Positions 1 through 8,400 of a stretch of 43,899 nt of DNA are shown here, in pieces. How positions within the stretch are numbered: the first letter of the stretch is position 1; each line of letters opens with the position of its first letter. The translations under genes were made by a program, and so were the position numbers. The notes beneath the pieces were generated by a model that was not told the origin of the DNA, ran no database searches, and worked only from the letters and a program-made list of their open reading frames with translations. The stretch comes from Mycobacterium scrofulaceum (GTDB lineage: Bacteria > Actinomycetota > Actinomycetes > Mycobacteriales > Mycobacteriaceae). The DNA lies in assembly GCF_002086735.1 (NCBI RefSeq), contig NZ_MVIJ01000045.1, positions 1-43,899 on the forward strand. Reading direction: 5' to 3'.

Positions 1-1
1 C

Positions 2-808
<807 letters not shown>

Positions 809-832
809 CACGAAAATGCAAGCAGCGCTTAA

Positions 833-1414
833 CTATTGGATGTCGGGCCCCTGTGCGCGCAAGTCGTCGACCGCGGACATGGCGCTCCGCAACTTGGCCA
901 GCCATTCCTCGGCGTGTTCACCGACCAGCCTGACCGACCACGCCAGTGCGTCGGCGCGGGACCGGGCCACGCCGGCGTCGACCAACGTGTCGAGCACCTG
1001 CCGTTCCGGTTGCTTCAAGCGTGTCATCACCGGTACGGCGATGTGCGTGAACAGGATTCGCTCCACGCCGGCCTTGGAGCCGACCTCGACGCCCCAGGAG
1101 ACCTTGCGGCCGTAGCGGTCCTGGGCTTCGTCGGCGATATGCATTCGCTCCGAACGGGTTTCCTCGCGGAAGCGCGAAGCGCGTCCTGCCGCCCGGGCCT
1201 CGCTCTCCTCGTTCTCCGAGCCCGCGAGTTCGGGCAACCGTCCGATGACCGTGATTTCTTCGCGGTCGACGACCACCGTCGGGTCGCCGTCGAACCAACC
1301 TTCGGGCAGACGCCCGGCGAACCACTCCGCGGCGTCGCTGGCGTCGGGTTGCTGGGCCTGTTGCCAGCCCCCGGGGCGGCCGTAACGCCGGCCGTGCGCG
1401 TGATGGGATTTCAT
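833..1414 (-). CDS. Rv1265-like cAMP-associated protein
   Basis: A soluble 193-residue protein without signal peptide or membrane helix. Position and sequence match M. tuberculosis Rv1265, which lies between the adenylyl cyclase Rv1264 and pknH. From memory, Rv1265 is induced by cAMP, belongs to the set controlled by the regulator Cmr, and has been reported to bind cAMP or ATP and DNA. The first 40 residues are basic and probably disordered. The middle carries many charged residues (SENEESEARAAGR). The C-terminal third is helical (LDTLVDAGVARSRADALAW) and resembles a small helical DNA- or partner-binding unit. The start is the ATG at 1414, with three TTACA repeats directly upstream. It shares strand with the cyclase 301 nt upstream, so separate promoters are likely. 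A transcription-factor role is inferred from the family, not from a motif I can see. Confidence 0.75.
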   Translation of the reverse strand: MKSHHAHGRRYGRPGGWQQAQQPDASDAAEWFAGRLPEGWFDGDPTVVVDREEITVIGRLPELAGSENEESEARAAGRASRFREETRSERMHIADEAQDRYGRKVSWGVEVGSKAGVERILFTHIAVPVMTRLKQPERQVLDTLVDAGVARSRADALAWSVRLVGEHAEEWLAKLRSAMSAVDDLRAQGPDIQ

Positions 1415-1416
1415 AA

Positions 1417-1437
1417 TTACATGATTACATCGTTACA
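1417..1437 (-). promoter_or_regulatory. Three TTACA repeats phased at 8 bp before the Rv1265-like gene
   Basis: TTACA occurs at 1417-1421, 1425-1429 and 1433-1437 on the plus strand (TGTAA on the coding strand), exactly 8 bp apart, within 25 nt of the start codon. Such regular AT-rich repeats stand out in this GC-rich DNA and look like a protein-binding array or an overlapping -10 region. No ribosome-binding site is evident in the same stretch, so transcription may start very close to the ATG. Confidence 0.5.
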
Positions 1438-1715
1438 ACCGCAACGGAATGGGTTTCGCGGGCCGCGAACGCGATCACGGCACCTCGGGGTGCATCGCGA
1501 GTTCCCGGCGACCGCGCGCAAAGGTCCGTCCAAGTGCGCAAAACCCGTTGATCTGGGCTGATCGAAGTTGTATTTTTGGTAGCGAAGCAGGCCCGGAACG
1601 ACCAATTCGAAGCGCCGGAAGTCAGGGTAGTAAACCGGCCGCGTAGGACCCGCGCATGACGGAGCCCACGCCCCCTAGAGTCGTCCGGGCCTGCCCATGT
1701 CCGCCGGCTCGGGCG
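1438..1715. other. Intergenic region between Rv1265-like gene and adenylyl cyclase
   Basis: No convincing gene. Short frames here lack start signals and family resemblance. An AT-richer patch around 1560-1585 (containing the complement of CTACCAAAAATACAAC) is the only notable feature and may hold a promoter. I see no clear terminator for the cyclase. Confidence 0.4.
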
Positions 1716-2840
1716 TCAGTCGCCGTCGAACCCGTCGCCCCGGCGGATCCGGAAGAGTTTGACCTCGTTCTTGATGCCCTTGAGTCGGCGCGCGCCGGCG
1801 AACGACCCACTGAACTCGCCGGAGTCGCCGACCGCCTCCCAGACCGAGTCCGCCGCGAGCACGGTGCCCGGGCGTGCCACGCCGGTGACCCGGCTCGCGA
1901 CGTTGACGGGGCTGCCGAACCAGTCGCCCGCCCGGCTCACCGCCATGCCGGAGGCCACGCCCGCCCGCAGGCGCGGGAAGTCGTTGTCGGTGTCGACGGC
2001 GTCCACGAGCTTCACCACGACGTCGAGCATGGGCAGCGGCTCGGGGCACACGAACATCACCGCGTCGCCGATCGTCTTGATGAACCGCACGGGCGGGACG
2101 GTGACGTCGCGGGCCAGGACGGCCAGCCGGTTGGCCAGATGTCCCAACTCCTCGGCCGACACCGCCTCCCCGATCCGGGTGAAGCCGACGAGGTCGGCGA
2201 AGGCCACGGTGATCTGGCGGGCTCCCGGCAGCGGCTTGCCGGCGGCGCGCTCCGCGGCGTTGACCGCTTCGGTCTCCATCATGTGGCGCAGTTGCATGAA
2301 CAGCATCTGTTGGATCATCGGGCCGAGCTCGGGCGCGATTTCGCCGACCAAAGCCTTTGACGCCTTGGCGATTTCGAGCTCCGTCGCGCCGGGGCGCATG
2401 ATCGCCGAAAGCGCGGTGTACCGCATCACCTCGGCCGCGCGCGACAAACCTTCGGCGAGCACCCGGACGACCAGCACCACCTGCTCCGGGTCCAGGCCCA
2501 GCTCGACGAAACGCTGGGCGTAGGCGGCGGCTTCGCCGTCGGCGCGCATGTGGATGATCGCATCGGGGTCGTCGACCCTGGCCAGACCGATGGCGCGCTG
2601 CACTCGTTGCAGCAGGTCCAGGTCGATGCCGTGGGTCTCGCTGATCTCCCGGGCCGATACGTAGGTGCCGTCGTCGCCGATGAGGTGGCGGGTGGCCAGC
2701 AGCAACGGCGGATTGGTCGCCCTGATCTCGTCCGGGGTGATGCCCTGCCCGATCAGCCACTCCACCAATTGCGCCCGCTCGGTGCGCGCGCGGCCCTCGA
2801 GTCCGTCGAGCAGGTCGTCGTCCACTTCGCCAACGTACAA
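1716..2840 (-). CDS. pH-sensing class IIIc adenylyl cyclase (Rv1264-like)
   Basis: Makes cAMP from ATP. The 374-residue protein has an N-terminal helical regulatory domain (about 1-200) and a C-terminal cyclase homology domain (about 205-365), the layout of M. tuberculosis Rv1264, whose N-terminal half inhibits the catalytic half except at acid pH. All catalytic residues are present: metal aspartates D216 (AFADLVGF) and D259, substrate-specifying K255 (FIKTIGDAV) and D306, and transition-state residues N313 and R317 (SPVNVASRV). The enzyme should therefore be an active homodimer with two sites. There is no membrane segment. The start is the ATG at 2840; the family member in M. tuberculosis is about 20 residues longer. 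It diverges from the glycosylase gene at 2906 and precedes the cAMP-linked Rv1265-like gene on the same strand. Confidence 0.93.
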   Translation of the reverse strand: MYVGEVDDDLLDGLEGRARTERAQLVEWLIGQGITPDEIRATNPPLLLATRHLIGDDGTYVSAREISETHGIDLDLLQRVQRAIGLARVDDPDAIIHMRADGEAAAYAQRFVELGLDPEQVVLVVRVLAEGLSRAAEVMRYTALSAIMRPGATELEIAKASKALVGEIAPELGPMIQQMLFMQLRHMMETEAVNAAERAAGKPLPGARQITVAFADLVGFTRIGEAVSAEELGHLANRLAVLARDVTVPPVRFIKTIGDAVMFVCPEPLPMLDVVVKLVDAVDTDNDFPRLRAGVASGMAVSRAGDWFGSPVNVASRVTGVARPGTVLAADSVWEAVGDSGEFSGSFAGARRLKGIKNEVKLFRIRRGDGFDGD

Positions 2841-2905
2841 CGGGGCGCGCGAAGCGGGTCGGCGCCGGTAGGGCGCGTCATGATGTCGCGTGATGAGGTG
2901 AAGCG

Positions 2906-3409
2906 ATGATGAGCGCGCCAGTGCGGCGGGGATTCCCGCCGGTCGTCGACGAACACGCCACGATACTGATCCTGGGTTCGTTTCCCAGCGCGCGATCGCT
3001 GGCGGTGGGCCAGTACTACGCCAATCCGCGAAATGCGTTCTGGCCGATCACCGGCGAGCTGCTCGGGTTCGACGCCGCCGCCCCCTACGAAACCCGGCTG
3101 GCCGCGCTGCGGTCGGCCGGCGTGGCCCTCTGGGACGTGTTGCGAGCGTGCCGGCGCGCCGGCAGCGCGGATTCGGCTATCGAACCGAAAAGCTTGGTGC
3201 CCAACGATTTCGGTCGACTGTTCGCGTCCTACCCCGCGATCACGCGGGTGTACTTCAACGGCGCGAAGGCCGCCGAGCTGTACCGCAGGCTAGCCGGGGC
3301 CGACGAGCAGGTCGAGTATCGCCGGCTGCCTTCGACCAGCCCCGCGCACGCCGTCCGGCCGGGAGTGAAGCTGGCGGCCTGGCGGGAAATCTCCGTGCCG
3401 GCGTCATGA
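2906..3409 (+). CDS. DNA-deoxyinosine glycosylase (UDG family 6, HDG)
   Basis: Probably removes hypoxanthine, the deamination product of adenine, from DNA as the first step of base excision repair. The 167-residue protein has the family-6 signature: the ILGSFPSARSL loop (22-32) followed by QYYANPRNAFW (36-46), which holds the asparagine I believe to be catalytic in this family, and the late LPSTSPAH loop (141-148) in the place of the HPS motif of other UDGs. Length is normal for the family. Two adjacent ATGs occur at 2906 and 2909; an AGGTGAAG lies a few bases upstream. It is divergent from the cyclase (65 nt) and overlaps the end of amiB2 by 6 nt. M. tuberculosis has no gene here between Rv1263 and Rv1264, so this is an insertion or an ancestral gene lost there. 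Confidence 0.85.
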   Translation: MMSAPVRRGFPPVVDEHATILILGSFPSARSLAVGQYYANPRNAFWPITGELLGFDAAAPYETRLAALRSAGVALWDVLRACRRAGSADSAIEPKSLVPNDFGRLFASYPAITRVYFNGAKAAELYRRLAGADEQVEYRRLPSTSPAHAVRPGVKLAAWREISVPAS

Positions 3410-4807
3410 CACCGGCGGTCGACGGTGAGCCCACGGGCGCGCGGATTCGATCTGCGCGGCCAACGACAACAGCGTCGCTTCGTCGTAGGGACGCCCCACC
3501 AGCTGCACGGCGATCGGCAGCCCGTCACCGTCGAAGTCCCACGGCACGGCCGCGGCGGGCTGTCCCGTCAGGTTCCACACCTGCTGGAAGGGGACGCGCT
3601 GCGCCACCGCCAGCAGTGTCCACACCGCGCCGCGGCGTTGGTAGGCGCCGATGCGGGAGGGCCCCGTCGCGTTGCCCGGCGTGACGACCACGTCGACGTC
3701 GTCGAAGATCGACTGAATGCGGGCGCTGACGGCCGGCTCCGCGTCCCGAAGGGCAACCATCCGGCGGTCCGAGAAGAACGAACCGGCGTGCGCCAGATTG
3801 CGGGTGCGCGCTTCGAGACGCTCGGGATGAGCCAGCGAATCGGCGTCGTCGCTGATGCCCCGCAGATAACGGGGCAGGTAGTTGGTCATGATGGCCGACG
3901 GCGGATAGTCCGGGTCGGCGTCGACGACGTCATGGCCGAGCTCGCGCAGCAGCGCGCCGGCCTGCTCGACCGCCGTGAGCTCCTCCTTACCGATCCGGAC
4001 GGGAAGCGGCGTTGGGACCTTGGTGCTCAAGGCGATCCGCAGGCGGCCGGGTTCCCGCGTCGCCGCGGCCACGAACTCGCCCTCCGGCCCCGGCACCGTT
4101 GATGTCGCATCGAGGAACAGTGCGGCATCGAGCACCGACCGGGCCAACGGGCCGTTGACGCTCAGCCCGTGCCACGCGTCGTCGTGCGGCTCCAGCGACA
4201 CCCGATCCCGTTGCGGCTTGACACCGAACAGGCCGCACCAGATGGCCGGGATGCGGATCGAGCCGCCACCGTCGGACCCCAGCGCCAGCGGCGCCAGCCC
4301 GGCGGCCACCGCGGCGGCGCTGCCGCCGCTGCTGCCGCCCGGGGTCCGCCTGAGGTCCCAGGGATTGCGGGTCGCGCCGAAGGTCAACGACTCGGTGTAG
4401 GGAAACATCATCAGTTCGGGCACATTGGTTTTGCCGAGGATGACGGCGCCCGCGGCGCGCAACCGGCGGACCACCTCCGCGTCGGAGGTCGCGGCCGGGC
4501 GGTGCCCACCGCTGCCGTACGTCGTCACCTCACCGGCGACGTCGACGTCGTCCTTGATCGCGATCGGCACCCCGAGAAGCGGCAGCCGCTCACCGGCGTC
4601 CAGGCGTTCCTGCGCGACGGCCGCCTCGTAGCGCGCGCTGTCGGAGAGCACCACGCGGTAACAGCGCAGCTGGCTGTCCAGTCGCGCGATGCGTTCCAGA
4701 TAGATCTCGAGCAGTTCCGGCGCGGTGAGTTCGCCGTCGGCCAGCATCCGTGCCTGAGCGGCCGCGCCGGCAAAAGCCACATCGCGGGCCACGTCGCGAG
4801 CGTCCAC
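3404..4807 (-). CDS. amiB2: Amidase AmiB2 (amidase-signature family)
   Basis: A 467-residue hydrolase that converts a carboxylic amide to acid and ammonia; the natural substrate is unknown. The Ser-cisSer-Lys triad is visible: K85 in PIAIKDDVDV, S159 in the glycine/serine-rich loop TPGGSSGGSAAA, and S183 in SDGGGSIRIPA. Length and position match M. tuberculosis AmiB2 (Rv1263). The start is a GTG at 4807. Its TGA (3404-3406) abuts the TGA of the converging glycosylase gene in the palindrome TCATGA, so the genes overlap by 6 nt. It is divergent from the HIT gene with 47 nt between starts. No signal peptide, so cytoplasmic. Confidence 0.9.
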   Translation of the reverse strand: MDARDVARDVAFAGAAAQARMLADGELTAPELLEIYLERIARLDSQLRCYRVVLSDSARYEAAVAQERLDAGERLPLLGVPIAIKDDVDVAGEVTTYGSGGHRPAATSDAEVVRRLRAAGAVILGKTNVPELMMFPYTESLTFGATRNPWDLRRTPGGSSGGSAAAVAAGLAPLALGSDGGGSIRIPAIWCGLFGVKPQRDRVSLEPHDDAWHGLSVNGPLARSVLDAALFLDATSTVPGPEGEFVAAATREPGRLRIALSTKVPTPLPVRIGKEELTAVEQAGALLRELGHDVVDADPDYPPSAIMTNYLPRYLRGISDDADSLAHPERLEARTRNLAHAGSFFSDRRMVALRDAEPAVSARIQSIFDDVDVVVTPGNATGPSRIGAYQRRGAVWTLLAVAQRVPFQQVWNLTGQPAAAVPWDFDGDGLPIAVQLVGRPYDEATLLSLAAQIESARPWAHRRPPVS

Positions 4808-4854
4808 CGCGGCAGCGTATCCCCCATGCCGGCGCGGCCAGTACCGTGGGCGAC

Positions 4855-5283
4855 ATGTCCTGCGTGTTCTGTGCGATCGTCGCCGGGGCGGCCCCGGCCA
4901 TCCGGATCTGCGAAGACGACGACTACCTGGCCATCCTCGACATCCGCCCGTTCACCCGCGGGCACACCCTGGTCATCCCCAAACGGCACAGTGTCGACCT
5001 CACCGATACGCCGCCGGAGACGCTGGCCGGGATGGTCACGGTCGGCCAACGGATCGCCCGGGCCGCTCGCGCGACGGAATTGGCCGACGCGACCAACATC
5101 GCCATCAACGACGGCAGCGCCGCCTTTCAGACGGTCTTCCACATCCACCTGCACGTGCTGCCCCGGCGCAACGGCGACAAGCTGTCGGTCGCCAAGGGGA
5201 TGCTGCTGCGGCGCGACCCCGATCGGGACGCGACCGCCCAGATTCTGCGTTCGGCGCTGGCCCGCATCGACGCCAGCCAGTAG
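4855..5283 (+). CDS. HIT-family nucleotide hydrolase (Rv1262c-like)
   Basis: A 142-residue histidine-triad protein, probably hydrolysing nucleoside phosphoramidates or dinucleoside polyphosphates. The triad HIHLH (H96, H98, H100) followed by VLPR is intact, with the upstream GHTLVIPKRH strand and INDG loop typical of HIT/HINT proteins. An N-terminal Cys-x2-Cys (C3, C6) is common in the group. The ATG at 4855 is chosen because homologues start MSCVFC; the frame is open upstream without any family similarity. It matches Rv1262c in sequence and position. A gene for the Rv1261c-like nitroreductase-type protein does not follow here; the cyclic-di-GMP gene does. Confidence 0.9.
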   Translation: MSCVFCAIVAGAAPAIRICEDDDYLAILDIRPFTRGHTLVIPKRHSVDLTDTPPETLAGMVTVGQRIARAARATELADATNIAINDGSAAFQTVFHIHLHVLPRRNGDKLSVAKGMLLRRDPDRDATAQILRSALARIDASQ

Positions 5284-5353
5284 CCGAGCGGATCGCGGCC
5301 CGGGGCACTGGTCACCCGGCGGCTGTCACAACCTGGGCAAGCATCCCACGGCA

Positions 5354-5420
5354 TTGACCCTGAACCTGGCGCGGCGGTTTATTCTCCACTAGCGCGCGGT
5401 GAACACCGATAGCTCACCGC
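5354..5420 (+). promoter_or_regulatory. Promoter and inverted repeat before the GGDEF/EAL gene
   Basis: A TTGACC box (5354-5359) and a TATTCT box (5380-5385) form a possible sigma-A promoter with a rather long spacer of 20 nt. Transcription would begin near 5392. A perfect 7-bp inverted repeat, GCGGTGA (5396-5402) and TCACCGC (5414-5420), lies at the expected start of the transcript and could be an operator or a 5' hairpin. A GGAG (5437-5440) then precedes the ATG. Confidence 0.4.
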
Positions 5421-5445
5421 ACGGCGCGGATCGGCTGGAGCGGCG

Positions 5446-8400
5446 ATGAAACCGTGGGCGGAAAAACCCTGGCGGTGGTTCAGGCTGCCGCCTCGCCTCG
5501 GTTGGTCCGTCGTGGGCGCGTACGCGGTGGCGGCCGCGCTGGTCATCGCCTCCTCGATGGCCGGCTGGAAAGGCGCCTACGCCAGCAGACCGGTCGACGA
5601 AATCGCCCTGGCAATGTGCCTGCTGTTCGCCGCGGTGTGTGCCGGCTACGCGGCCCGATTCGCGTCCCCGCGACACAGATACGGATGGCTGGCGCTGGTG
5701 ATGGCCCTGCTGGGCTGGGCGGCGGGTGAGGTCATCTGGTCCGTTTACGACGTGCGGCCCGAGCTGGCGCACGCCACCCATCCGGCCGCGTCCGAGATCG
5801 TGCTGCTGCTCTGGCCGTTCGGCGCCTTCACGTCCTTGGTGCTGTTGTCGCGGTTCTCCCGCCACAGTCCGCGACGGCTGGTCCTGGACGGTCTCATCGT
5901 GGCGACGTCGTTGTTCGTCGTGTCGTGGGTGTTCGTCCTGGACCAGCAGCTGCGCCACGACAGTGAGTCGCGGGCGACGACGGTGGCCGAGATCTTCAAC
6001 GACGTCGTCCTGCTGACGACCGCCATCCTGATGCTGTCCCGGGGGCGTCCCGGCGACGAGCCGAGCCGCAACCTGCTGGCCGGCGGCGTGGCGACGATCA
6101 GCATCTCCGACATCGCGATGGTGTTCAAGAGCGGGATCGGCAGCTACCAGGTCAGCGATCTGGTGGACCTGGGCCGAGTGGGCGGGCTGGGCATGCTCGC
6201 ACTGGCCGCGTTGTCCAGCGTCTACGAGCCCCTCGTGCCGTTTTCGCGCGACGACGAAATCCGGTCGCGTACCCGGCTGTGGCTGCCCTATCTGCCCTTG
6301 CTGGTCGCCGCGGCCGTCGGGTTGGGCCACGCCGTGGGTTTGATGGCGCACGGGCCGTTGCTCGCCGCGCTCGGAATCCTGGTGGCCGCGGTGCTCGTGC
6401 GGCAGTTCGTCGTGCTGATGGAGAACCAGAGCCTGCTGTCCGAGGTGGCGCGGGAAGCGTTCCGCGACAGCCTTACCGGCCTGGCCAACCGGGCGTACTT
6501 CCTGGACCGGCTGGAACAGGCCGTCGCCCGGCAGAGCTGCGACATAGCGCCCATCGCGGTGTTGTGCCTCGATCTCGACAATTTCAAAGCGGTCAACGAT
6601 GCCCTGGGCCACCCGGCCGGTGACGAACTTCTGGTCCGGGTCGCCGGCCGGCTCACCGCCACCCTGGGCGACGACAAGTGCGTCATCGCCCGCCTCGGTG
6701 GCGACGAATTCGCCGTGGTCATCGAGGGTCCCATCGAGGAATCGCACGCGGCGGCCCATCGCGTCCTCGAGGCGTTCCACGCCCCGATCCTGGTCGACGG
6801 CGTTCCCATACCGGTCCGACCGAGTGTGGGATACACGGTGGCCACCGCCTCGTCGGATTGCAGCGTCGAACAACTTCTCCGGCACGCCGACTTGGCCATG
6901 TACACCGCCAAACGCGAAGGCGGCCAGTGTGTTCGCACCTTCGTGCCCGATCTGCCGCTCTCCTACTCGTTTCCGGCCGCCCGGGCCGCGGAGTCGCCCC
7001 CGACGGTCACCGAGGCGGGCACCGACCCGCTGCTGAGGCGGGCCGGTGACGCCGCGACGTCGATACCGGCGCAACGGCAAGCGCAACGACCGGCGCATAG
7101 ACAAGAGGGCGTCGACGGCGTCCGGTGGCCCCCGACGACGATCCGGATCGTCCTCGCGGTCTTGACGATCGGCGTCGTCTCCTTCGCCGTCACCAGCGCC
7201 CTCGCCCCGAACGCCAGCCACAGCGTCTTCTTCGCCAAATCGCTGTATTCGGCGTTGAACCTCCTGGCGGCCGGGCTGATCGCCGTCCGCGCATACCGCC
7301 TCAAGGCCGACCGGCTCGCGTGGTCCCTGATCGCGGCGGGCATGGCGTTGTCGGCGCTCGGCGACGTCGTCTACGCGGTATGGGTGCCGAGCGCTCAGTC
7401 ACCGTCCGTGGCCGATCCCGAATACCTGGCCTTTTATCCGTTCGTCTATGCCGGGATCTTGCTGCTGATGCGATCCAGCCTGAAGCGGGTGCCGATGCCC
7501 ATCCGCATCGATTCCCTGGTGTGCGCGTTGGCGGTGGCCGCGCTGGCCGCGGCGCTGCATGCCGGGCCCATGCACGCCGCCGCGGCCCGGGTTCCGGCGA
7601 CGGTACTGGTGGGCCTCGTATACCCGTGGGGCGATCTGGTGCTGCTGGCCCTGGCCGTCAGCATGTTGCCAATCCTGGGGTGGCGCAGCGAGTTTCGCTG
7701 GGGCTTTCTCGTCGTCGGGCTGGTCGGCTTCGCCGTCGCGGACACGGCCTACCTGTTCCAGACATCGGCGGGCTCGTACCGGGTGGGCAGCCCGCTCGAC
7801 GCGCTCTGGCCGGCCTCGTCGCTGCTGGTCGCGATAGCCAGCTGGGCGCGTTGGTCGTCGGCGGCTCCGGCGCAGCGGCGCGGACTCGGCTCCTACGCGG
7901 TTCCCGTGACGTGCACCATCGTGGCGCTCGGGGTCGCCATCCTGGGGCACGATTCACGGCTGGCTTCGACGCTCGCCGCGCTCAGCCTCGTCGCGGTCGC
8001 CGCGCGGTTCTCGGTGACCTTCCGCGACGTCAGCTTGCTGGCCGAGAGCCACCTGCAGGCCATGACCGACAAACTGACGACCCTGCCCAACCGGCGGTCA
8101 CTGGCGACGGCGCTGACCGAGCTGTCGGCTTCCGCGTCGAACGCCCGGGGGCCATCGCATCGTGCGCTGCTTTTGCTCAACCTTGACAAGCTGCGGGAGA
8201 TCAACCAATCGGTCGGTCGCCACTTCGGAGATGAACTGTTGTGGCACATCGCAAATCGCCTCGTGCACAGTGTGCGGCGCGATGATCTGCTCGCGCGGGT
8301 GAGCGACGAGGAGTTCGCCATCCTGCTCGGCGAGGGGTCGGACCTCGTCGCCGCCCGCGCCCAGGCCGGTCGGTTGCTCGAGGGTATGAGGATCCCGTTC

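Noticed and set aside
5389..7221. A 610-codon open frame on the minus strand opposite the GGDEF gene
   Set aside because: It is a GC-driven shadow of the real gene: low-complexity Arg/Gly/His/Gln composition, no family resemblance.
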